From a bacterium (lineage in GTDB: Bacteria > Chloroflexota > Dormibacteria > UBA8260 > Bog-877): DNA of 11,816 nucleotides. The translations under genes were made by a program, and so were the position numbers. Below are positions 6,431 through 11,816 of the stretch, piece by piece. Under the pieces are notes generated by a model. That model was given only the letters and a program-made list of their open reading frames with translations. It ran no database searches and had not been told where the DNA came from. The stretch is taken from the NCBI GenBank assembly GCA_021817025.1, contig JAKAWF010000089.1:1-11816 (forward strand). Direction: 5' to 3'. Within the stretch, counting starts at the first letter, position 1. Every line of letters begins with the position of its first letter.

Positions 6431-7605
6431 GTCAGGTTGCCGGACTCGACCCCCAGCCGGTGGCGATGGCCGCGCCCGGCCTGGAGGGGGTGGCCGTGGC
6501 CGAGACCACCATCGGTGACGTTCGCGGCGAGGAGGGGTTTTTCCACTATCGGGGCTACAACGCGGCCGAACTGGCCCGCCAGCTCTCCTTCGAGCAGGTG
6601 TGGCACCTGCTCAGCGAGGGCTTCCTCCCCAACCCCGACGAGGCGGCCGACTTCCGCCAGCGCACAGGCGCGCTCCGCACCCTCCCGGAGCAGGTGGCCC
6701 GGCTGCTCCCAGACCTGGCGGCCGGAGAGCCCTTCGTGCCACTCACGTCCCTGCGCACCGCGGTCTCCCTGACCGCCGACGCGCTCGGCCTGCAGCCGGT
6801 CCTGGACATCTCTGCGGCGGAGGTTCGCCAGCAGGCGCTGCGGATGACCGCCCTGGTCCCGGTGCTGGTCACCGGGCTCCACCGAGTCCACCGCGGGGAG
6901 CCGCTGGTCGTGCCCGACCCCGACCTCGGCTACGCCGCCGCCTATCTGCAGATGCTGACCGGGCGCAGGCCCGACCCGGCCCAGGCGCGGGCGCTGGAGA
7001 AGTACCTGATCCTGACCATGGACCATGGCTTCAACGCCTCCACCTTCACCGCCCGGGTGATCACCTCCACCGGGGCGGACATGGGCTCGGCCCTGGTGGG
7101 CGCGATAGGAGCGCTCTCGGGGCCGCTGCACGGAGGCGCGCCCTCGCGGGCGCTCCAGACCCTGGATGAGATCGGGACCGAGGATCGCGCCTACGCCTAC
7201 CTCCGCCAGAAGGTCGAGGCCGGCGACCGGCTGATGGGCTTCGGGCACCGGGTCTACAAGACCGACGACCCCAGATCCACCCTGCTGCGGGAGGTGGCGC
7301 TGCAGCTGGGCGGGGAACAGGCCCGCTTTGCCGAGCATGTCGAGCAGACCGCGCTCCGGGTGCTGGCCGAGCTCAAGCCCGGCCGCCGCCTCTACACCAA
7401 CGTGGAGTTCTACGCCGGGGTGGTGATGAACACGGCGGGGATCCCGAGGGAGATGTTCACCCCCACCTTCGCCAGCAGCCGGACCGTGGGCTGGACCGCC
7501 GCCATCTGCGAGCAGGCCGCCCACAACCGGCTGATCCGGCCCTCGGCCATCTACCTCGGTCCCGAGCCGCCGGTGCCAGTGCCGGATGGCTACCGGTACG
7601 CCTGA
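6427..7605 (+). CDS. Citrate synthase family enzyme (citrate/methylcitrate synthase, CitA-like)
   Basis: Citrate synthases condense oxaloacetate with acetyl-CoA (or propionyl-CoA in methylcitrate synthases) in the cytoplasm. The 392-residue product has the family landmarks: DHGFNAST with oxaloacetate-binding H200, GPLHGGAPS with catalytic H235, FGHRVYKTDDPR with H274, and the C-terminal FTPTFASSRTVGW and RPSAIYLGPEPP. The catalytic Asp of the usual NVDF motif is Glu here (E327 in NVEFYAG). As I recall, the same NVEF pattern occurs in the Mycobacterium tuberculosis CitA type, so this is probably a subfamily trait and not damage. The TTG at 6427 overlaps the upstream stop and has GGGAGG just before it; an ATG at 6466 would remove 13 residues and still retain the conserved core beginning GLEGVAVAETT. 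Substrate choice between acetyl- and propionyl-CoA cannot be decided here. Confidence 0.93.
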   Translation: MSQVAGLDPQPVAMAAPGLEGVAVAETTIGDVRGEEGFFHYRGYNAAELARQLSFEQVWHLLSEGFLPNPDEAADFRQRTGALRTLPEQVARLLPDLAAGEPFVPLTSLRTAVSLTADALGLQPVLDISAAEVRQQALRMTALVPVLVTGLHRVHRGEPLVVPDPDLGYAAAYLQMLTGRRPDPAQARALEKYLILTMDHGFNASTFTARVITSTGADMGSALVGAIGALSGPLHGGAPSRALQTLDEIGTEDRAYAYLRQKVEAGDRLMGFGHRVYKTDDPRSTLLREVALQLGGEQARFAEHVEQTALRVLAELKPGRRLYTNVEFYAGVVMNTAGIPREMFTPTFASSRTVGWTAAICEQAAHNRLIRPSAIYLGPEPPVPVPDGYRYA

Positions 7606-7712
7606 GCGTCTCTGACGGGCTCGGACCGCCCAACCCATCCTCATCTCCAGGTGGGATCGCCAGCCCTACGCCGGAGCCCGGGTCGCGCCTTCCCTGGACT
7701 CCGTCCTCCCGC

Positions 7713-7787
7713 TGGCGGGTTGGCCCCAGAGGGATGGGGCCAGGGCCCTTGGATCGGGTGGCGCCGGTTCGAGCCCGGCTACGCCAC
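7713..7787 (+). other. tRNA-like element, possible decayed tRNA
   Basis: GCCGG-TTCGAGC-CCGGC (7763-7779) is a textbook TPsiC arm. At standard spacing, TGGCGGG (7713-7719) pairs partly with TACGCCA (7780-7786) as an acceptor stem, and GGCC (7722-7725) with GGCC (7738-7741) as a D-stem. The anticodon loop would read CTTGGAT, with anticodon TGG (Pro) after T33. However, the anticodon stem (GGGCC/CGGGT) does not pair and CGA replaces the CCA end. A working tRNA is unlikely; a relic or a chance fold is possible. Confidence 0.2.
7721..7742. repeat. 7-bp inverted repeat
   Basis: TGGCCCC (7721-7727) and GGGGCCA (7736-7742) are perfect complements around an 8-base loop. It could end the citrate synthase transcript about 115 bases past the stop; no T-run follows. 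Confidence 0.35.
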
Positions 7788-7829
7788 GAGGGCGAGTTGG
7801 GCGACGGCTGCGAGCACGGCCTCGTGGCG
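7758..7829. repeat. Competing hairpins sharing the CGCCAC arm
   Basis: CGCCAC (7782-7787) can pair with GTGGCG at 7758-7763, forming a hairpin that also contains CCGG/CCGG. The extended arm CGCCACGAGG (7782-7791) is alternatively a perfect 10-bp match to CCTCGTGGCG at 7820-7829. The two pairings exclude each other, as in attenuators and riboswitches. No downstream plus-strand gene follows closely, so a switch is hard to justify. Confidence 0.35.
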
Positions 7830-8054
7830 GAGAAGGTCTTCCGCGCCGCCTCTGACGCGGTCAGCCGGTGGCTGGCCCCTGAGCGGGCCCGGCCGCCAGG
7901 GTGGGCGACCCAAGCCGATCATCGAGCGGGACCGGCCCGGGCGCTGCCTCCGGCATCGCCGCCCGCCCGCGGCAGGGCGATCCCACTTCAAGCCATCGGA
8001 CTCGACCTGAGGAACGGCTCGGGTTGGGTTCACCCGGCGGGTGAGCCTGGTTTG

Positions 8055-8083
8055 CCACCGGGCCGGGAGTCCCGGCCCGGTGG
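8055..8083. terminator. Strong bidirectional terminator hairpin
   Basis: CCACCGGGCCGGG (8055-8067) and CCCGGCCCGGTGG (8071-8083) form a perfect 13-bp stem with an AGT loop. It sits 40 bases beyond the stop of the minus-strand secreted protein gene and downstream of the plus-strand citrate synthase gene, where a two-way terminator would be expected. No T-run is present on either strand. The structure is certain; termination is inferred. Confidence 0.6.
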
Positions 8084-8122
8084 GCTATGGGGAGGTGTGT
8101 GTTGAGGCCCGAGGCTGGCTGC

Positions 8123-8581
8123 CTACTGGGTCAGGTCGAGGACCTGACCCACCAGGTGCTTGGCCTTCGGGTTCGTGCTGAACAGCTGGCGGCCTGTCAC
8201 GGCCACAACATTCCCAACATTCGCGCCGCTGAGAGTGATCCCGCTCCCGGTGAGGGGCTTCTTCCCATGGCCCTGGAACTCCAGGAACTTGGTGTGAGCG
8301 GTCAGGTCGAGAGTGAACGACGTCCCATCGGGCTGCTTGATGGTGATCGTGCCGTAGCTGCCCACCGTGCCGGGAGTGCCAGCGGGACCGGCGTACGCGG
8401 TCAAGGTGCCGATCATCTTGGAAGGCCGACAATGCCGGCGGTGATGGTGGTGGGTGGTGGTGGCCGGGGTGGTGGTGGCCGGGGTGGTGGTGGTGGCGGC
8501 GGTGACCGCCACCGCGCCGCCCGCGACTGCGACCAAGGCGCCGGCGGTCATCGCCAGGCCTCGGCTGTATAGCTTGCGCAT
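8123..8581 (-). CDS. Secreted Thr-rich protein with His cluster and DUF5666-like domain
   Basis: The 152-residue product begins with a clear Sec signal peptide: MRKLYSRG, then a hydrophobic stretch (LAMTAGALVAVAGGAVAV), with cleavage likely near residue 28. A short linker follows with PATTT units (TTTTPATTTPATTT), then HHHHRRHC, a possible metal-binding patch. The rest (about 55-152) is beta-rich: IGTLTAYAG, YGTITIKQPDGTSFTLDLT, HTKFLEF and VGNVVAVTGRQL. This resembles the DUF5666 pattern of small exported domains. The product probably acts outside the membrane; no reaction can be assigned. The ATG at 8581 is supported by GAGGAG eight bases upstream on the minus strand. It is monocistronic and divergent from the aldo/keto reductase gene. 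Signal peptide and linker are certain; the domain name is tentative. Confidence 0.82.
   Translation of the reverse strand: MRKLYSRGLAMTAGALVAVAGGAVAVTAATTTTPATTTPATTTHHHHRRHCRPSKMIGTLTAYAGPAGTPGTVGSYGTITIKQPDGTSFTLDLTAHTKFLEFQGHGKKPLTGSGITLSGANVGNVVAVTGRQLFSTNPKAKHLVGQVLDLTQ
8456..8493. repeat. 15-bp tandem repeat inside the secreted protein gene
   Basis: GGTGGTGGCCGGGGT is repeated exactly at 8456-8470 and 8471-8485, with a partial third unit to 8493. On the minus strand each unit encodes T-P-A-T-T. The unit is a multiple of three, so copy-number change would lengthen or shorten the linker without a frameshift. Confidence 0.7.
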
Positions 8582-8770
8582 GTTCTGGTCTCCTCAAGGG
8601 TCGCGGATGTGGTCGCCGCCGCTCGGGCAGAGGCCGAGCCGACTGAGATCGAGATTAGGCCGTGGCGGCGGCCGATACCTGAATAGCGGCTTAGAGCGTC
8701 CCGGCGCGCTCTCGCTATGGTTGGGGCGACGATCGCGGTCTTCGCCCGGTCCGCAGCAGGAGGTAGGAGC
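8582..8770. promoter_or_regulatory. Divergent intergenic region with inverted repeats
   Basis: It separates the secreted protein gene from the aldo/keto reductase gene. AGAGCG (8693-8698) and CGCTCT (8707-8712) form a 6-bp repeat 8 bases apart. GGGCGA (8724-8729) and TCGCCC (8742-8747) form a second. Either could be an operator or leader hairpin of the reductase gene. I see no convincing -35/-10 pair. Confidence 0.3.
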
Positions 8771-9769
8771 GTGTCGCTAGCCCGCAGGCCGTTGGGCCGG
8801 ACCGGCATGGAGATAACCACACTCGGCTTCGGGTCCTGGGCGGTGGGCGGCGGCGGCTGGGCCTTCGCCTGGGGGGAGCAGGACGACCTCGACTCGATCA
8901 GGGCCATTCAGCGTGCGCTCGACTCCGGCGTCAACTGGATCGACACCGCCGCGGTCTACGGGCTGGGTCACTCCGAGGAGGTGGTGGCCCGGGCCCTGGA
9001 GGGGATCCCGCAGGCCGAGCGACCGTACGTCTTCACCAAGTGCGGCCTGGTCTGGGACGAGCACGACCACAGCGTGCCGCCCCAGGAGGTGGGCCGTCCC
9101 GACTCCATCCGCCAGGAGCTGGAGGCATCCCTCCGACGTCTCAGGGTGGAGCGGATCGATCTGTACCAGATGCACTGGCCGGCTCTGGACGGCACCCCGC
9201 TCGAGGAGTACTGGGGCATCCTACTGGAGCTTGAGCGGGAGGGCAAGATCCGGGCGGCGGCGCTCTCCAACCACGACGTGTCGGAGCTGGAGCGGGCCGA
9301 GCGGGTGGGCCACGTGGACTCCCTGCAGCCGCCCTTCTCCCTGATCAAGCGGGAGGCCGGAGGCGACGTGATCCCCTGGTGCCGCGAGCACCAGACGGGG
9401 GTGATCGTGTACAGCCCGATGCAGGCCGGACTGCTCAGCGGCACCTTCAGCTGGGACCGGGCGGCCACCCTGCGCCCAGATGACTGGCGCTCCCGCGACC
9501 CCGAGTTCCAGGGAGAGCGGTTGCGGCGCAACCTGGAGCTGGCGGAGGCGCTGCGCCCCATAGCCGACCGGCGGGGGGTGTCGGTCGCCGCGGTGGCGGT
9601 GGCGTGGACTCTGGCCTGGCCCGGCGTCACCGGCGCCATCGTGGGGGCCCGGCGCCCGGAGCAGGTCGACGGTTGGGTGGCCGCGGCCGGCCTCGAGCTG
9701 ACCGCTGAGGAGCTGGACCAGATCGCGGCAGCGGCCCAGGGGGTGGGCGGGGGGCCGGCTCGGCCGTAG
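8771..9769 (+). CDS. Aldo/keto reductase
   Basis: This 332-residue cytoplasmic NADPH-dependent oxidoreductase has a TIM-barrel fold typical of the AKR superfamily. The catalytic tetrad is complete: D58 (NWIDTA), Y63 (AAVYG), K90 (VFTKCG) and H135 (LYQMHWP). The N-terminal hairpin motif RPLGRTGMEITTLGFGSWAVGG and the C-terminal cofactor-phosphate loop region (GAIVGARRPEQVDG) are also standard. Length is normal. The GTG at 8771 is chosen because AGGAGG (8758-8763) lies seven bases before it and the conserved N-terminus starts there; an ATG at 8717 would add 18 atypical residues. The physiological substrate is not evident; relatives reduce small aldehydes and sugars. It appears monocistronic. 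Confidence 0.94.
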   Translation: MSLARRPLGRTGMEITTLGFGSWAVGGGGWAFAWGEQDDLDSIRAIQRALDSGVNWIDTAAVYGLGHSEEVVARALEGIPQAERPYVFTKCGLVWDEHDHSVPPQEVGRPDSIRQELEASLRRLRVERIDLYQMHWPALDGTPLEEYWGILLELEREGKIRAAALSNHDVSELERAERVGHVDSLQPPFSLIKREAGGDVIPWCREHQTGVIVYSPMQAGLLSGTFSWDRAATLRPDDWRSRDPEFQGERLRRNLELAEALRPIADRRGVSVAAVAVAWTLAWPGVTGAIVGARRPEQVDGWVAAAGLELTAEELDQIAAAAQGVGGGPARP

Positions 9770-10052
9770 CCGTCCCCGTCCGGGGCCACTTCATCCGCGC
9801 TCTCGGCCTTCCCGCAACCGGGTCCTCGGCTGCGCTTCCAGAGTCGGAGCGCATTGCGGTCCGTATTCGAGTGGACCTGCTCGATCGGTCCTCGCGGACA
9901 GGCGACAACCAGGGGCTTGAGCAGGGGGCGGGCCTTCCATCCCCCATGACCCTGACCGTGTTGGGCACGGATCGCCCCACGCCTCCGGCCCACCGCAGGA
10001 TGCGGCCGTGGACGCCGACCCCATGGTTGAATGAGACAGACGGCCAAGATCG
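9770..10052. other. Gene-free interval after the aldo/keto reductase
   Basis: Open frames on both strands are long but compositionally biased (Arg, Pro, Gly, Ser) and lack motifs. I found no PIN-toxin motif next to the RHH fragment that follows. A weak CCCC-GTCC-GGGG stem just after the reductase stop (9774-9785) is the only terminator-like feature. Confidence 0.45.
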
Positions 10053-10150
10053 GATCGCCGAGAAGTATTCTTCTACGGCCGCTCGGACCAGATCCGATAC
10101 CGGGACATCTCGCGCTGCCGCCTCGGCTCGTAGTCGGCTCAGGTGCTCGA
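10053..10150 (-). pseudogene. Remnant of a ribbon-helix-helix antitoxin gene
   Basis: In one minus-strand frame this segment encodes LSRLRAEAAARDVPVSDLVR followed by AAVEEYF. That is the two-helix part of common RHH antitoxins (RLRAEA...GVPVSDLVREAVEEYL). The expected N-terminal start and DNA-binding strand (such as VTVRLP) are missing in this frame: the preceding residues are a Pro/Gly-rich run, and the frame then continues into sequence with no family pattern. No toxin gene is recognisable beside it. I read it as a decayed toxin-antitoxin remnant. The match is by family pattern only. Confidence 0.4.
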
Positions 10151-10428
10151 CCGGCCCTGGCGGCGGAGGCCGACCGCTGCCAGGACGGAGAGCGGGTCCT
10201 GGGTCTCTGCGGTCAGCTGTCGCCTTGACATACCGCCAGGATCGCGCGCCCGGTCCCCCTGATTCCTTCGGCCCGGGCTGCACGACGGGTCAGAGTCGCG
10301 TGAATCGTTTGCCCCGAATCGCCCTGGGATGCGCTCCGATACCAAACTCAGTCGTCCAGATCTGACTTGCCGACTACTCCCGGGGAACCATGCAGCTTCC
10401 GGCCCGCAGGTGGGAGAGCTGAACTAGA
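10151..10428. other. Non-coding stretch before the TetR gene
   Basis: No ORF with a protein-like pattern is seen here. Base composition becomes less GC-rich from about 10340 to 10465, consistent with a promoter zone for the TetR gene. Confidence 0.4.
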
Positions 10429-10458
10429 TCGACCAGTCTACCTAATACTGGGTACAAT
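10429..10458 (+). promoter_or_regulatory. Promoter of the TetR gene with overlapping operator
   Basis: TCGACC (10429-10434) and TACAAT (10453-10458), 18 bases apart, form a good housekeeping-type promoter. Over the -35 lies TCGACCAGTCTA (10429-10440), close to the palindrome TAGACYRGTCTA. It resembles the tagaNYGgTCTA core I recall for Bacillus LmrA/YxaF regulators, to which the downstream protein is similar. A second repeat, CCAGT-N9-ACTGG (10433-10451), fills the spacer. Repressor binding at either site would block RNA polymerase, so autorepression is likely. Confidence 0.55.
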
Positions 10459-10474
10459 GTGTCCCCGATGACTG

Positions 10475-11041
10475 GTGCGGCCGGTGGGTGAGGCGCGCGA
10501 GAAGCTGTTGGCAGCGGCTGGCAACCGTTTCTACACGGACGGGATAGCGGCCACCGGGATCGACGCCGTGATCAGGGAGGCCGGGGTCGCCAGGATGAGC
10601 CTGTACAACAACTTCGCCTCCAAGGATGACCTGGTGGCCGCCTACCTGGACCAGCGTCACGCCGAGTGGGTGGCGCTGCTGGAACGGCGTCTGGAGGCGG
10701 CTGCCTCCGCCAGGGAGCGCGTGCTGGCCGTCTTCGACGCCTACCTGGACCACGCCGGACTAGCCTACGAGAAGGGCTATCGCGGCTGCGGGTTGCTCAA
10801 CGGCGCGGCTGAACTTCCCATTGGGCACCCGGGGCGAGGGGCGGTTCGCGAGCACAAGGCGCAGGTGGAGCGCTTCCTGGTTGAGTCCTGCCGCGTGGCC
10901 GGAGCCACTGCGCCCGAGGCGCTTGGCGAACACCTCTACCTTCTGGTGGAGGGCGGAGTTGTGAGTGCTGGGCTCGACGGGACTCCCGACCGCTTGCTCC
11001 GAGCCCGCCAGCTGGCCGCCTCCCTAATCGAAACCCTGTGA
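10475..11041 (+). CDS. TetR-family transcriptional regulator (LmrA/YxaF-like)
   Basis: The 188-residue protein has an N-terminal helix-turn-helix (about residues 27-46, GIDAVIREAGVARMSLYNNF) with the TetR lead-in EKLLAAAGNRFYTDGI and follow-on ASKDDLVAAYL. The ligand domain contains RGCGLLNGAAELPIGHPGRG and EHLYLLVEGGVVSAGL, the pattern of the LmrA/YxaF subgroup that controls exporters and detoxifying enzymes. It would bind its operator as a dimer and be released by a small hydrophobic ligand. The GTG at 10475 has no Shine-Dalgarno; a GTG at 10484 is an alternative. An ATG at 10468 is out of frame, but removing one G at 10474-10475 would give MTVRPVGEAREK, so a one-base error is possible. Its regulated partner is not apparent, because the next 540 bases lack a clear gene. 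Confidence 0.9.
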   Translation: MRPVGEAREKLLAAAGNRFYTDGIAATGIDAVIREAGVARMSLYNNFASKDDLVAAYLDQRHAEWVALLERRLEAAASARERVLAVFDAYLDHAGLAYEKGYRGCGLLNGAAELPIGHPGRGAVREHKAQVERFLVESCRVAGATAPEALGEHLYLLVEGGVVSAGLDGTPDRLLRARQLAASLIETL

Positions 11042-11585
11042 CGATTGGGACTCGGGCGTCGCCCCGACGCCATCGCCGCATTCCTCTGGCCCCCGGGGCT
11101 CTCGCTGGGCGATCGGCGCAGGCCAACACGGTCACGCCCGCCAGCTTCCGTGGCACTCACTGCGCCCGCGGTTGGCGTCACCTGCCTCAACCTCAGCCAG
11201 GCGGCGTCCCCCGGTGGCGCGGCCGACACTCGCGCCCGCTGCCGGGCCTGGGGCAAGGCGAATGGTCGGATGCTGGAGCGCTGGCGACCGGCCTCAGCGC
11301 GGCGGCCCTCCACCGGTTCGGCGCCCCCGCCAACGCTGGCTTGGGTGCCACGGGCACCAGCTGTCCGCCGGACGCCACGACCCTGCTCAAGATCGGCCCC
11401 TGCGGCCAGCGCCCGTCAGCCGCCAGCCGGCGCCGGCCGAGCCCGCTGGCACCAGAGAGATCGCCTCTCAAATCCTGCTCCAGACGGCCCCAGCAGCCCT
11501 CCATGAGCTGTGGGGCGTTCCGCGGGCTCGCGGCCGGCAGCGCATGCTCTGGCCGGGCCGCGGCGCCCAGCCGTCGGGGGGCTTC
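11042..11585. other. Gene-poor interval after the TetR gene
   Basis: Overlapping open frames on both strands show only Arg/Pro/Ala-rich shadow composition. The single structure I note is GGTGCC-ACG-GGCACC (11344-11358), a 6-bp hairpin that could terminate the TetR transcript, though it lies 300 bases past the stop. The target gene often found beside a TetR regulator is not visible. Confidence 0.45.
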
Positions 11586-11816
11586 GTGAGCCTGCTCCCG
11601 GCCCTTACGGGCGCGAAGCCACGGCGGGCGGGCCGGCCGCTGCCGGTGGCCGCCGCCCCATTGGCGCTCCCCGGGGGCTGTCGCCTCCAAGCCAGGCGCG
11701 CAGGTGCTCCGGCTTGCCAGCCTCGACGACGTTCCGACTCTCGATCCCGCCGCTGGCTACGACGTCGATTCCTGGATGTTCGAGCAGATGCTCTTCGACA
11801 CGCTGATCCGTTACAG
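11586..11816 (+). CDS. ABC transporter substrate-binding lipoprotein, family 5, partial and apparently frameshifted
   Basis: From about 11692 to the window end one frame reads KPGAQVLRLASLDDVPTLDP followed by AAGYDVDSWMFEQMLFDTLIRY. This is the conserved N-terminus of SBP_bac_5 proteins, which deliver peptides, nickel or similar ligands to ABC importers. That frame has no usable start codon after the stop at 11587. In another frame a GTG at 11586 opens a possible lipoprotein signal peptide: a basic KPRRAGR, the hydrophobic PLPVAAAPLALPGG, then Cys (lipobox-like PGGC). Dropping one C near 11681-11685 joins the two as GGC-R-SKPGAQVLRL. Either the gene is broken or a base error is present. The C-terminal remainder lies outside the window. 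Confidence 0.6.
   Translation, partial: MSLLPALTGAKPRRAGRPLPVAAAPLALPGGCRLQARRAGAPACQPRRRSDSRSRRWLRRRFLDVRADALRHADPLQ

Larger units (their letters stand above)
7606..8054. other. Gene-free interval with nested inverted repeats
   Basis: No open frame here has a domain pattern or a believable ribosome-binding site. It contains three inverted-repeat structures between 7713 and 7829, described separately, and GC-rich sequence without clear features after 7830. It lies downstream of the citrate synthase gene and upstream of a convergent gene, so part of it is probably the 3' untranslated region of the citrate synthase mRNA. Confidence 0.5.

Noticed and set aside
6082..7644. Very long minus-strand open frame (520 codons) opposite citrate synthase.
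   Set aside because: It is a shadow of a clearly assigned enzyme; its own composition (Gly, Arg, His, Gln) and lack of motifs do not support a protein.
7651..8105. Open frames of 119 and 123 codons after citrate synthase.
   Set aside because: No motif or ribosome-binding site is present, and they run through strong inverted repeats and the terminator hairpin.
8441..8500. G/T-rich repeats that could suggest a CRISPR or minisatellite.
   Set aside because: The 15-bp repeats are in frame inside a secreted protein gene and encode a Thr/Pro linker; there are no spacers.
9627..10283. Minus-strand 218-codon frame as a complete gene.
   Set aside because: Only a short RHH-like segment looks protein-like; the rest overlaps the aldo/keto reductase in antisense and has no pattern.
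1..11816. CRISPR array, insertion sequence or phage integrase.
   Set aside because: No regularly spaced repeats, no transposase or recombinase motif and no flanking terminal repeats were found on either strand.

Overview
The window is from a very GC-rich bacterial chromosome. Start codons are mostly GTG or TTG, and tightly packed genes share 4-base overlaps (GTGA, TTGA). The gene content (PIN/RHH toxin-antitoxin, a MutS-like gene pair, an NVEF-type citrate synthase, a Thr-rich secreted protein, an LmrA/YxaF-like TetR) fits a soil-type high-GC lineage such as Actinomycetota or Chloroflexota/Dormibacterota. No marker gene fixes the taxon, so this is inference.

Layout from left to right. (1) 113-834: a VapBC-like toxin-antitoxin pair. 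The ribbon-helix-helix antitoxin looks intact. The PIN toxin has lost one catalytic acid and its C-terminus is out of frame after a G7 run. (2) 835-1584: about 750 bases with no recognisable gene, ending in a clean hairpin just before the next operon. (3) 1585-4817: two paralogous MutS-like ATPases joined by a GTGA overlap. Both lack mismatch-recognition domains and both carry Asn-Glu instead of Asp-Glu in Walker B. This pair is the best candidate here for a poorly described system. (4) 4892-6085 (minus): an MFS exporter, convergent with the MutS pair and divergent from the next operon. (5) 6242-7605: a 62-residue single-pass membrane protein coupled by a TTGA overlap to a citrate synthase-family enzyme. 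(6) 7606-8122: no gene, but strong nested inverted repeats, a tRNA-like T-arm and a 13-bp hairpin that probably terminates both converging transcripts. (7) 8123-8581 (minus): a small secreted protein with a Thr/Pro repeat, a His cluster and a DUF5666-like C-terminal domain. (8) 8771-9769: an aldo/keto reductase with the complete catalytic tetrad. (9) 9770-10474: no intact gene, but a decayed ribbon-helix-helix fragment on the minus strand. (10) 10475-11041: a TetR-family regulator with its own promoter and a likely operator over the -35 box. (11) 11042-11585: no recognisable gene. (12) 11586-11816: the start of a family-5 (peptide/nickel-type) ABC substrate-binding lipoprotein that runs off the window, apparently with a frameshift between signal peptide and mature domain.

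Intact, well-conserved housekeeping or accessory genes alternate with long stretches that look decayed (toxin C-terminus, RHH fragment, frameshifted binding protein). This suggests a chromosome turning over accessory genes, or a draft assembly with a few homopolymer errors. Nothing links the separate operons into one pathway. The strong functional units are the MutS-like pair, the membrane peptide-citrate synthase pair, and the autoregulated TetR gene.
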